Shown here in pieces: positions 1 through 9,854 of a stretch of 64,000 nucleotides of DNA. The stretch spans positions 54,278,397 through 54,342,396 of the forward strand of contig NC_087065.1 in NCBI RefSeq assembly GCF_963678635.1, given 5' to 3'. Positions within the stretch are counted from its first letter, which is position 1. Every line of letters starts with the position of its first letter. Below the pieces are notes generated by a model. That model was not told the DNA's origin and did no database searches. It saw only the letters and a program-made list of their open reading frames with translations. This DNA is from Symsagittifera roscoffensis (taxonomy: Eukaryota > Xenacoelomorpha > Acoela > Convolutidae). The position numbers and the translations under genes were made by a program.

Positions 1-3000
1 AGGTGGTATTGGGTGGTATCGTACGTCGTTGCTGAATCGAGTTTGTCCATAAATCCTGTCACGTGCTATGGCTGCTGCTTTGCGTCTCGTTCGCGGTGGT
101 TCTTGTACGGGTTGTTCCTCGGCAGTTTCGTCACGTTCTTGTGCCATTTCACCTGGCTCTGCTGCTCCCGCTCCGTCCATGTGATCTTCCCCAATGGGTG
201 CTTCCTGTTGCCCAGGCTGTGGTGGATTCATTGGTTCCAGTTCGATATCAAGTGGAGATGGCGGCCTTGGTGGTACTATTGGTGCTGGTGGTTCACGTGG
301 TGGTGGTGGTGCTGGTGGTGGTGGAGGAAGCACTACTAGTGGCGGTACTGGGAGTGCTACTGGAGGCGGTGGTGCCATAACTACTGCGGGGGGTGGCGCT
401 GGTGCCAGTGGTCCTCCTACTGGTATTGATAAGCGGATGGTAGTCGGAGTTGCTTGTTGGATTTCGCTGTCGTGTTGCGGTTGAACGTCGTCAAGCAGTC
501 TAGGTAGGTAGTCATCAAATAACCCTGGCTCACTGCGGTACTTGCTTAGTGACGGATCTACCACGAATTGAGCCTCGTCGATTGGGTCAATGTCTTCTGG
601 TTGATTCTGTGGTCGAATCGATCGGAGTCGAATTCTGCGGACACACTGTGTGTGGTTGGTTCCGACTTTCCGTACTATGTAATTGCTGTTAGTTAGAACG
701 TTTTCCACTCTATACAAGGGGAGCCACACTTGGAGTGACTTATTCCGGGTATCAGACTGATTTGTTAGAAGAGGGTTGAGGAGGAGACAGAACGAGTGAA
801 GTACTAGCGGTTGGGCTAGTGCTTTTTGGTCGTAGTATCCCCGGTATCTGTGATATGATGACACGATGTTGTCTTTAGTCTCTTTGAATTTTTCGAGCAT
901 CGCGTCTTGTAACGCGGTTACAAAGTCGGCATTAGCCGTAGCAATTTCCAATGCTTTGGTCGAAAATCTGAGATCAAGCGGTTTGGTAGGCTCTCTCCCG
1001 TGGAAAATGGTGCTCGGACAACATCCGATGGACGAGTAGTATGACGTATTGTGTATGAAGGTCCCAAGGGATACATAACGGTGCCAATCGGTCCATTGGG
1101 CGTCAGTGTTAAGTTTGAGGATCCTTTTCAGTGCCCCATGGGATCTTTCCACCAGTCCGATGGTTTGTGGGTGTTTCAGCGTTGCGTGTCCAATTTTGAT
1201 GTTTAGAAGGCCTGTGAGTTCGTGGATTAACTTAGAGGTAAATACACTTCCCAGGTCCGACAGTATCCTTTTTGGCACATAACTGTGCATGAAAAACATC
1301 TTCGTTAGTTCTCTCGCCACCGTATCAGCGCTTGCGTTCGTCATTGGTGCTGCGAACAGGTATTTTGAAAAAACGTCGATTCCAGTTAGAACAAACTTGT
1401 AAACCGGTGACTTTAGCGGTCCGACTATATCGATCTGCATCATGTCACCAGGGTATGATTGTAACGAGGAAAGTGGTTGAAGTGGTGGCGTTTGATGTTT
1501 ACTCGAAGCATTTTTGAGCTGCGGGCACGTTAAACAGTTTTTGACTGTGTTGACCAAAAACTCCGAGAATCCGGGAAAATAGAATCTCCTTCTGAATTCC
1601 TCTGTGGTTCGTGTCATGCCAATATGTCCTCCTGTCATCGAATTATGGACTCTGTATAGGGTTTCGTTCCACATGTGTTTTGGTACACAGAACTGTTTAT
1701 GTTTGATTTTACCAGTATCGTCGTAGAAGTTGCGGAGAAGGACTTCGTCTTCAATGACAAGTCGATTGAATTGCTTTGCGTACTTCTTTAGTCTGCTATT
1801 CGCATACGTAAGGTCTGGTATTTCGCCTGTTCTTATCCACTTCTTTACTTCTTCGATGTCAGTATCTTGTTGTTGTTCCTTTTTCCTGTCAATTGGCTCA
1901 TTTTTGGAGTCTAGTTCAATGTGGTTCTCTGCTGGATCTGGATACTCTATCGCATTCATCATCGGCCTCTTCAACATTACAAGCGCCTTAGGTTCTATTG
2001 TTCCTTGACTATCACATGTTGTTTGTTTGTCGAGGTATGCTTGATAAAGTCCTAATCTTTGCAGGTTTGCTACTAGAGCTTCATCGACCTGCTCTGTTTC
2101 AGAAAATGCCTCATCGATAGATTGAACCAGGTTAAGCGATGCATCGGGTACTCTTGCTGTTGTGTCGATATAAATTTCCCTGACTGGTATTTTGTCTGTC
2201 AGTTTTAGTGAGAGAGATGCTGATGGGTCCGTTTGCATCCTGGACAAGAAGTCTGCTGCGTAATTTGCTGTTCCTGGGATGTGGGCGATTATGATGTTGA
2301 AAGACAGTACTCGGTCCAGGAAATTCCACACTGATGGCGGTATGGTTTTTGCCTGAAAAAATTGCGTCAGACTTCTATTATCTGTTAATACAATCACTGG
2401 TTTGACTGATCCCCAGATGTAGTGCGAGAAATGATCAAGTGCGAAATACAAGGCTAGGAATTCTTTGTAGTAGATTGAAAATTTCAGCTGTGCTGTATTG
2501 AATAGCCGGGAACCAAAAGAAACGGGCGCGTACGTCTTGATTTCTTCGTTTTTCTCGTTTTTGACGTAGTCCTCGACCATTAACACGAATCCAGTCCCGT
2601 GGTAGCTGGCATCGCAAAGTATGACATACTGCAGTCCTGGCTTGGGTAGTCTGAGTGTCAACGTGGTCGCTTGTATTAAGTCTGCTTTGAGGGTTTTGAG
2701 GTTTTTATGGTGATCTTCAGTTATTTCAAAGTCGATCTGCTTCTTCAGCAGCTTATAGAATGGTATTAGTTTTTCACCAAGACTCGGCATGTAGTTCCTA
2801 AAAAACTGCACAAAACCGATGAGTCTTTTAACTTGTTTCACTGTTCTTGGCATTTTTATTTTGCTTAGGAATGCGGAAATTTTTGCTTCCTCTGGCGTAA
2901 CTCCTTGTGGTGTTACTACATTTCCTAGGAATTTCATTCTTTGTGTTCCTATTTCGCATTTATTAGGTGAAAGTTTTAAGCCTGATTTTCGGATGCATTC

Positions 3001-4830
3001 GAATATTTTCTTTAACGTGGGTATTAGTTCCTCATAATTATTCACCGCACTTCCTATATCATCCATGAATTGTGTGCACAAATCGGCTGCTAGGCATGGA
3101 TCGAGGTAGTGGCGGATGAATGAACTGAATCCCGTGACAGATTTACTTAGACCTTGGGCTAGGCATTTATAGGCGTACGTCCGCGACCCGAAGTTAAATG
3201 CCAAAAGTTGGACCGAAAGGTCATCTGCCATTTGCACACAATGGTATGCTTGTGAGCAGTCCAATTTAGTAAACAAACTCTTTCCGGCAAAGTGGTTTGA
3301 TGCATCGGTCATGTTTGATATTGGAAAATTGCTATTTATATAGTCCGTTTTGATTGAATGATTGATACGCCGGAGGTCAATCAACATCCGCAATTTTCCA
3401 GATGGCTTTCTATGTGCAAACAACGGACTACTGTATTTAGAATGTGACAGTGTTGTTATAAGTCCGAAGTAGTGCATCAGAGCTAATTCAACAGTCAGTT
3501 CATTCCTTAGTTGGATGGGCGTAGGTGGTCCTTGGGTGTACAGTGGGCGTTGATGTTCGGGTGTCAACTTGATCTTTAGGTCGGAATTATAACCCACGTC
3601 AAATCTGTGTTTGGCAAATATATCCGCATATTCGATGAGCAAATGTTCTACTTCTGACCTTTGGTCATTTGTCAACACTGAATTCTCCCACTGAAAGTTA
3701 CTCAAAAAGGACAACCGGTCTTGAATGTTATTATTTGGTTCAATTTTCTCAAGACCTTGAAAGTAGAGGATTTGGTCATATATTTCCCTTTGAATACTGG
3801 GAAGTGATTCTGGGTTAGGGCACGTTTCGGGCGTCGGGAACCAAAATTTCTCGTATTCGGGGGGTGGTTTTTGTTCTGATCCTATTGAAGGGCTTGTTTT
3901 TTGCGAAATTATTTCATTGATTCCGAGTTCGACATTATCCGGCTGGTTCATTTTCGCTAATGCCAAAGTTTGCGGCTCGATCTGTATTAAATTTTCGTAC
4001 TCGGTTAGCGTGAGTATCGAAAATTTTCCGATTTCGGTTTTAAAGGGCAACGTTAAGTTATGTTCTGTCATGTTAAATGCCGTGACATAGATGATGTTTT
4101 GTTTGTTAACTTCATTTATTGATGAGGTTACTGCTAATTCGCATTTTTCTTCGAGTTCCTGTGATGGGACTACGATTCCTGTCGTTTTTTCCATGTCAGT
4201 CAGGGTATCTTGTAATTGGCACTCGATTATGACTGTTTGATGAGGTGCAATTATTTGTTTCTTGGTGAGGACAAGAAGAAATTTTTTTATTCGGTTGGTG
4301 CGTCTAGGTGCATTGGCGGGTTTAATTTCGTTGATTTGGAGTGTCAAATCTGGAAAGTGAAGTAGATTGTATTTTGAGCAGACATGTATATGGTGTTTTT
4401 TAAAGAATGGGTTTCCCAGGATCGTTGAATTCGCTGAATTCAGCACTAGGAACGTTTCCGTAAAGTTCATATCTGCCATATGAAATTCAATGGTAACTTC
4501 AGTTTCAATTGACACTAGTTGGCCTCCTGCCATTCTCACTTGCTTGAGGCTTGATTTTGCCATTTTATAGGGTGCGAATAGTGTTTTTTCGTTTTTAATT
4601 TCATCGAATGTTTGTTTCGAAATTACGTTTGCACATGCTCCTGTGTCAATCAGTACTCTTCTTTGAAGGCTTGGCGCTAATCTTATTTTCATATAAGTTA
4701 GCACTGTTCCTTCGGTTGGGATGACGGCGTACAGATCAATAATTTCATCGTCTTGTACGTCTTGAATATTTGATTTGCGTGATTTTTGTGATTTAGATGA
4801 TTTGACTGACTGACTTTGTGGCTGAGTTAG
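1..4830 (-). CDS. pol: Ty3/gypsy-type Pol polyprotein (protease, RT, RNase H, integrase), partial
   Basis: Seen: reading the minus strand in the frame one base back from gag, I find no stop codon from 4830 to the window edge, over 1600 codons. Domains run in order. Aspartic protease has D-T-G at 4647-4639 (context LIDTGACANV). Reverse transcriptase has its catalytic box F-M-D-D at 3069-3058. RNase H has its first Asp at 2613 (ILCDASYHG). Integrase has an HHCC zinc region around 1700-1530 and a catalytic triad at Asp 1431, Asp 1257 and Glu 1149, the last two 35 residues apart (D,D-35-E). The order PR-RT-RH-IN with integrase last is that of Ty3/gypsy elements. No chromodomain is visible. After integrase comes a proline-rich tail (about 180-450), then an acidic and an Arg-rich stretch that reaches the edge without a stop. 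Expression probably depends on -1 frameshifting from gag. The intact frame suggests a young, possibly mobile copy. The 3' end and 3' LTR are outside the window. Confidence 0.93.
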
Positions 4831-6308
4831 TTTTTTGGTTCCATTTGGAACGGGAAATTCTGTTGCTGCTGTCCCTGTGGCTTGGGTTTGTGCCAACATT
4901 GGCTTATGGTATGGCCAAACTTCCCGCAGTGATCACAGAATTTTGATCCAGTGCGAACTGCTGCTGTATTTGGGTTTTGGGTGTGCACCTGCTGCATCAT
5001 TGGTTGTGCAACTTGCTGGGCAAACTGAGGATTCTGTTGTGGTGGCGTAGCTATCGCTTGTTGCTGTTGGGTTTGTTGGCCCTGAGGGTACATCTGGTTC
5101 GAATAAAATTGAGCGTTCTGTTGTGTTTGAGGGTAGTTCTGGTTTTGTTGGAAATAGGGGTTCGATTGCATTCCAGGCATCTGTTGGGGGAACTGGAACA
5201 TTTGTGGGGGGTACTGCATATTTTGAAACCCGGAGAAACCTTGGTTTCCGTATCCCCCATCATTTCTCTGCTGTCCGTTCTTTTTTCCTTTACCAAATCT
5301 CCCCTTTCTTTGATTGTATCCTTGTTGCCCATTCCCTTGATAACCATTCCCTTGATTAGGGCCAGAAGTATTGCCCTGATCAGGGCCATTTCCAGTTCCT
5401 TGATTTTGTGCATTGTTTCCTTGATTTTGTTGTTGGGCTTGATTATTATTCCCACCAGCGTTTTGGCTATTCAGTTGAGAGCTCTGCTGTGTGTTTCCGT
5501 TGTCACGTTGTGGTCGTGACTGGATCATTTTTCTCTGATCCGATAGCTCACTACGGACTTCGTTGAGTTGTTTCTCAATCTGTTCCTGGGCTGTTGTTAG
5601 TTTCGACAACGCACTGATTAGGTTGTGAGAAACTGTATCTCCAATTTCATTGAAACTATCTTCTGGGTAATCCTCATTACGACAGACGTCTCTAATTGTC
5701 ATTTGTTTGCGCGCCAGGTTACAAAGCTCTTGTACTGTTGTGGCAGCTGGTTGTTCCATCATCTTCGAACGGAGCCAATTGGGCATGCCTTTTATAAAAA
5801 GACGTTTAATTTGGTTGTTCCTATGATCATTTTCAGCGTCAAGTCGTTCTTGACGTTGTGCCGTCTCTCTATGGAAGCGCGCTGTGTCTGCAGCGGCTGC
5901 AGCGTCTGCCAGTGCTCCGTCGATTGGGGCAACCGCAGGTAGATCCGGTGTAGGGTAGGCTCGCTGTGCCTTTTTTGTGAGGTTGACCAGGTAGTTTTCT
6001 GGTGAGTCTCGCTTGATATCGAACTTCGATTGTTCGAGTTTTAGAACGTGGACCTCTTGCAATTGAGGGTTGCAAAAATGATCGCGTAGTGCCGCTAGAC
6101 TAAGAGGTACGTCGGCTCTTGTTAGTGCTGGCAGTGTCTGGTAGAATCGCAGAGCGCTATCTCGCAGGTGCAATTGTAGAAAATTCGCTTGCTGAGCATT
6201 TGCGATTCCCGCAACTCCAACGTATCCTTGGAAAAGTTGTTCGAATTGGGCGAAATCTTCGTTATCGCTTCCGCCAAACGGTTCGACTGAGATTTGAGCG
6301 TGCGCCAT
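4827..6308 (-). CDS. gag: Retrotransposon Gag with CCHC zinc knuckle
   Basis: A 493-residue ORF from an ATG at 6308. The first ~200 residues are a helical capsid-like region with the Gag signature of Ty3-type elements (a run of hydrophobic and Gln-rich helices including FLQLHLRDSALRFYQTLP). Residues ~260-455 are extremely Gln/Asn/Gly-rich and low in complexity. Near the C-terminus is one zinc knuckle, C-x2-C-x4-H-x4-C (CDHCGKFGHTISQC), the nucleic-acid-binding module that packages element RNA. The ORF ends with TAA at 4829-4827, directly after a slippery heptamer that leads into pol. Its role by family is to form the cytoplasmic virus-like particle. No stop or frameshift interrupts it. The start is the first ATG of the open frame, with ordinary AT-rich leader before it. 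Confidence 0.93.
   Translation of the reverse strand: MAHAQISVEPFGGSDNEDFAQFEQLFQGYVGVAGIANAQQANFLQLHLRDSALRFYQTLPALTRADVPLSLAALRDHFCNPQLQEVHVLKLEQSKFDIKRDSPENYLVNLTKKAQRAYPTPDLPAVAPIDGALADAAAAADTARFHRETAQRQERLDAENDHRNNQIKRLFIKGMPNWLRSKMMEQPAATTVQELCNLARKQMTIRDVCRNEDYPEDSFNEIGDTVSHNLISALSKLTTAQEQIEKQLNEVRSELSDQRKMIQSRPQRDNGNTQQSSQLNSQNAGGNNNQAQQQNQGNNAQNQGTGNGPDQGNTSGPNQGNGYQGNGQQGYNQRKGRFGKGKKNGQQRNDGGYGNQGFSGFQNMQYPPQMFQFPQQMPGMQSNPYFQQNQNYPQTQQNAQFYSNQMYPQGQQTQQQQAIATPPQQNPQFAQQVAQPMMQQVHTQNPNTAAVRTGSKFCDHCGKFGHTISQCWHKPKPQGQQQQNFPFQMEPKN
4830..4836 (-). promoter_or_regulatory. -1 ribosomal frameshift heptamer between gag and pol
   Basis: On the minus strand the sequence A AAA AAC (X XXY YYZ, correctly phased to the gag codons AAA-AAC) sits immediately before the gag TAA. 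Slipping one base back at this site enters the long open pol frame (next codons CTA ACT CAG). This matches the canonical retroviral/retrotransposon slippery site. I did not fold the downstream RNA for a stimulatory pseudoknot. Confidence 0.85.
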
Positions 6309-7330
6309 CTTATCACAGTTATATGATTGTCAAGTCTGATTCAAAAATGATTTCAGATGAATCAGTCGCTATTTTATAGTGGAAATAATTATTGCCTAGT
6401 GGGTTCTTAAATTTTAAGGACGTAATTATCGTCTCTGAGAAAATATATAGTTAGCTCGTACTATGATTAGTTACGAGTCGGAGTTAATTAACTCTTGTTG
6501 CTATATTTTTTAAACTTTCTACTTTTTAAGTTAACTTGTCTTGCGGCTTTAATATTATTCCACTATTTTTCTTTTTGAAATTTGGTTAGACTTTAAGAAC
6601 TGGATAGGTTTTCAGACGGTTCTCATGGATGATTTCAAATGACTAGTTTCAAATGAGCACTCATCAATTTTACTTTAAGCACCGAGAGTTTTAAGTTTTA
6701 ACTAACTGTTTTTGTACACTGTATCACTTTCCTGGAGAAGTGTAGTAGTTGTCATCAACACAAAACAGTTTTTGCCCCGCTTTTCTGCTGTTTGAGCCAG
6801 TTACTGCCGTGATCTTGTTTCAGCTTGTGGCGTATGGAAGTCGTCTTGTGGTGGATGTCGTCTTGTTTTCACTCTCACTTTGCAATCAGCTTCAGCTTGT
6901 CTTGAAAGGTTGGTAACATCATCCCACTCATAGTCGCCATGTTATATACCTTTACTGGCTATAATCGATTGGTTGATTGAGGAATGCTTTCTAGAGTGTT
7001 GAAGTATGTATGTATGTTGGATGTGTGGTCTAGGCTAGTGAATCTTCAACTCAGGGATGCGCTTTGTGATGTCAGTTTCAACCTTCGCTAGTGTCTGAGC
7101 TTAAGATTAGAAGTGAGTGTTACTAGTTGAATTGTCTCCTTTTAGCGAGCTCCTGATTATAATGGCTCTCTCAATTATACTGAACATTCATCAGTTTATT
7201 GTTTACATTAAACAAATATCATTTAACACTTTCACATTGACATTTAGAATAGCAATTGAATATTTAATATGCTCCAATTATGGTAACTAGTTAAGAATGA
7301 CTAACATAGGCGAGTAGCACTATGTTACAG
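6309..7330 (-). mobile_element. Presumed 5' leader and LTR of the gag-pol element (ends not defined)
   Basis: This 1-kb stretch lies directly upstream of gag and lacks coding potential. On the minus strand a TATATAA box lies at 6948-6942, about 640 bp upstream of the gag ATG, which would suit an LTR promoter. I found no convincing tRNA primer-binding site, and the second LTR is outside the window, so the TG...CA ends cannot be placed. The span is therefore an estimate by position. Confidence 0.35.
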
Positions 7331-7339
7331 TGCGATAAA

Positions 7340-7990
7340 AAGAATGAACAAAAATCCATCACTTAAGCATATTCGACAGTCATTAAAAAATAGGCAAACT
7401 GGACAACAGTTTTTTTTGAAGAAAAACAACAAAGAACAAAAAAAATCATAAGAAAAATATGAATTTTTTAAAATGTTTTTTTTTTGCTGACATTTTTTGA
7501 GTTTTTGACTCTCGAAATGACGTTAATAAAACTCCAAAGACCAATTATACTCGAAAATTAAGCAAAAATAAGCTATTGCAATTACCCTATGTTAAGCATA
7601 AATGAGCATGCTAGCTCGCTTCACTCGCTCGAAATTAGACCAAAGACCAATTAGACCAAAGACCAATTAAACTCGAAAATTAAGCAGAAATAAGCTATTG
7701 CAATTACCCTATGTTAAGCATGAATGAGCATGCTAGCTCGCTTCACTCGCTCGAAATTAGAGGAAAAATGAAAATTTTGCACTGGTTTTCCTCGACACTA
7801 GAAAAAAATTTTGGGAAATGGTAACACCTTTCAATTGCGATTGAAAGGGCTTGAGTATGATATATCATTCGACCCATTCCTATAATTTTATTGGTACCTG
7901 ATTATGCGTGGAGAACAAAAAAACTAAAACACACACGAATACAAAATTCATCCACACTTTTCAAATGGTCGGAACAATAAAATCTTAAAA
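7340..7990. repeat. Dispersed non-autonomous repeat, family D copy
   Basis: This block runs from CAAACTGGACAACAG through TCTCGAAATGACG and a GATATATCATTCGACCCATT segment to GGTCGGAACAATAAAATC. Diverged relatives lie at about 12050-12500, 19440-19700, 22480-22610 and, in the opposite orientation, 56330-56500. They share the order AAAACTCC..., AAGCTATTG..., AAAGGGCTT...TATATCA..., ACACACNCGAATACAAAAT. No protein is encoded. It is probably an old non-autonomous transposon. Confidence 0.6.
7530..7765. repeat. Two-copy tandem repeat, period 122 bp
   Basis: Two near-identical copies of a block that includes ACTCGAAAATTAAGC (at 7549 and 7671) and GCTCGCTTCACTCGCTCGAA. The same Ser/Arg-codon-like motif GCTCGCTTCACTCGC recurs inside the tandem array near 26105, 28297 and 30092, so this is part of a dispersed family. 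Confidence 0.85.
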
Positions 7991-8379
7991 CTTACAAAAA
8001 AAAAGTTTCAACTGAGCAAGGCCAGCAACAAACAGTAAACTTATAAAGAAATAAGGCCTCAACTCAAATCATTCCCTGGCTGTTAAAGTTGTCATAAAAG
8101 AAAAAAAAAACATTTTAAACTTCACGAAGTGCAAAGTAATTATGGCGTACGCTGAGTTTTTCATCCCTTTTTTAGATTTCCAGAAGGGTTCAACTGTGGA
8201 TCACATGAAAGCTGCATAGGTCCAGATTTGAAGTGAAAAAATCAAGAAGTTTCATTCAGCGTGGAGAAAAACTGGTTCGAAAATGTTGACTGAGACATAA
8301 ATTTAGCAGTTTTTTTTAAAATTTTGTCGACCTTTATTTTTGGTCGACTGTGGACTAAATTGATTTTCTGAGCTCTCCC

Positions 8380-8640
8380 AAACCACTGAAGACACTAATT
8401 TGACCAAATTTTTGAAAAAAGGCAAAAAAAGGCGTTTTTAGGCACTTTTTGGAAAATTTGGACCAAAAAATCGCGTTTTTTCAGCGCGCCCACCCCCTCA
8501 AAATTAGTATAGATTTGCGCCAAAAAAGCCTTTAGAAAATTTTTAGGGTCCGTCAATAAATATGGATATCTCAAAATATATCAAAGGGATCGGCAGGGGG
8601 TCGAATCCCTGAAGGGGGGGCGTCCGCCCCCCGCTTAAAT
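8380..8640. mobile_element. Truncated hAT-like MITE relative
   Basis: Contains GGCACTTTTTGGAAAA, a CGCGTTTTTT segment, a GCGC-rich patch with CCCCCTCAAA, and GCAGGGGGTCGAATCCCTGA. The same blocks occur in the elements at 35812 and 47628. It ends in a G7/C6 hairpin at 8614-8632. Terminal inverted repeats are not visible here, so this is a decayed fragment. Confidence 0.55.
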
Positions 8641-8954
8641 CCGTTACTGATTGAAATGGTGTATATACGATATCACTTTCGACCATCCTAGCTTCTTACA
8701 ATACAAACACGATGGCTAAATTCGCACCAATGGCGATAAAAAAATGAATGACAATGATTGAAAGCAAATGAAAAGACAAATGAAAAATTGAAAAAGGAAA
8801 TTCAACAAATCGTTTGTCAATTTTTTAACATGCAAAAAGAGCCGCAAAAAGTTTTGGACGAAATTAACTTGACCATTAAGAATTAATTTTTTCAAAGAGC
8901 ATTCCGAATGCTAGACAAGCCTAACCTTAAAAAACACCCTTTTTGCCGGAACAG

Positions 8955-9020
8955 TTTGCAAAGAAAAAATGCTCGACTGGAATCGAAATACCGGGCTTTG
9001 TTGTCTCAAGCATGGGTTAT
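8955..9020 (-). repeat. tRNA-like SINE head, degraded
   Basis: The segment ATGCTCGACTGGAATCGAA followed by TTGTCTCAAGCATGG closely matches a segment at 48785-48845. On the minus strand it carries a degraded B-box (TTCGATTCC). No folded functional tRNA is supported. Confidence 0.4.
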
Positions 9021-9854
9021 ACTACTGAGCTTATACTATAATTAATTTCTATAAAAAAAAACAAATTAAAACGTTGTAAATAGTTATACTTTGTCTGATC
9101 GTTACAAGCTCCATTACTTGCGGAGTATTTGAAGACCGGTGAAGAGATCATGATAGCTTAACTTCTTTTGCGAACTAAAAACAAGTCTTTGATGTTCCAG
9201 TTACCATAAACAGTAATGGCCATTACTTTTTGTGACAGGTCGCCAAAAAAGTACAGAGTACACAGATTATTCTTTTATAACTCCCATCAATAATTTTCTT
9301 TTTGATAAGAAAAAACAATTTACTGAACATGTTTAACAGTCAAAGAATAAAATCAAAGACTTGGCGAAGTCAAGACCCATTAAACTTCAGACTAATGATA
9401 AAATTATATCATGAAAAACAAAAAGTAATTTATTGTGGTTTTCGAAAAGCCGAAAATCAAGCTTCAGTAAGCATCAAGATTAACAAACACAGTGACTATT
9501 CAACACTCAATCGAGTAATAATCAATGCAAACTATTATACCATCTGAAAACCAACACACGTTTTTGTAACTTTTCATTCGAAGCTCAGAAAAAACTCGCA
9601 TCTTTCTCGACGCCACATTCAATTCTCCGGTTGTGAATTTAATTATGCTCTGTGGTCACACCACGTTCGAACAACTTTATCATTTACATTTCTTCAGCGC
9701 TAGCAGAGAGCAAAACAAGAGCCAAAAATTTGGCATATAACTGAAAAAAGAGCTTCGAACTTTTAGTTTTCACTCTATCATTTGTCTGCAAAAAGAGCCA
9801 AACTAAATTAAACCACCTAACGTGACCAAACGTATTTTTGGATTGTAAGTAAAG

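Noticed and set aside
194-484. Plus-strand frame rich in Gly and Ser
   Set aside because: It is the antisense shadow of the proline-rich part of pol on the minus strand.
5051-5455. 134-codon minus-strand frame
   Set aside because: Alternate frame of gag on the same strand; no motif and no start context of its own.
4977-5519. 180-codon plus-strand frame rich in Leu and Val
   Set aside because: Antisense of the Gln/Asn-rich part of gag; composition explained by that repeat-rich coding.
9302-9547. 81-codon plus-strand frame upstream of FHL
   Set aside because: AT-rich, no homology recognised, no splice sites or promoter; probably chance.
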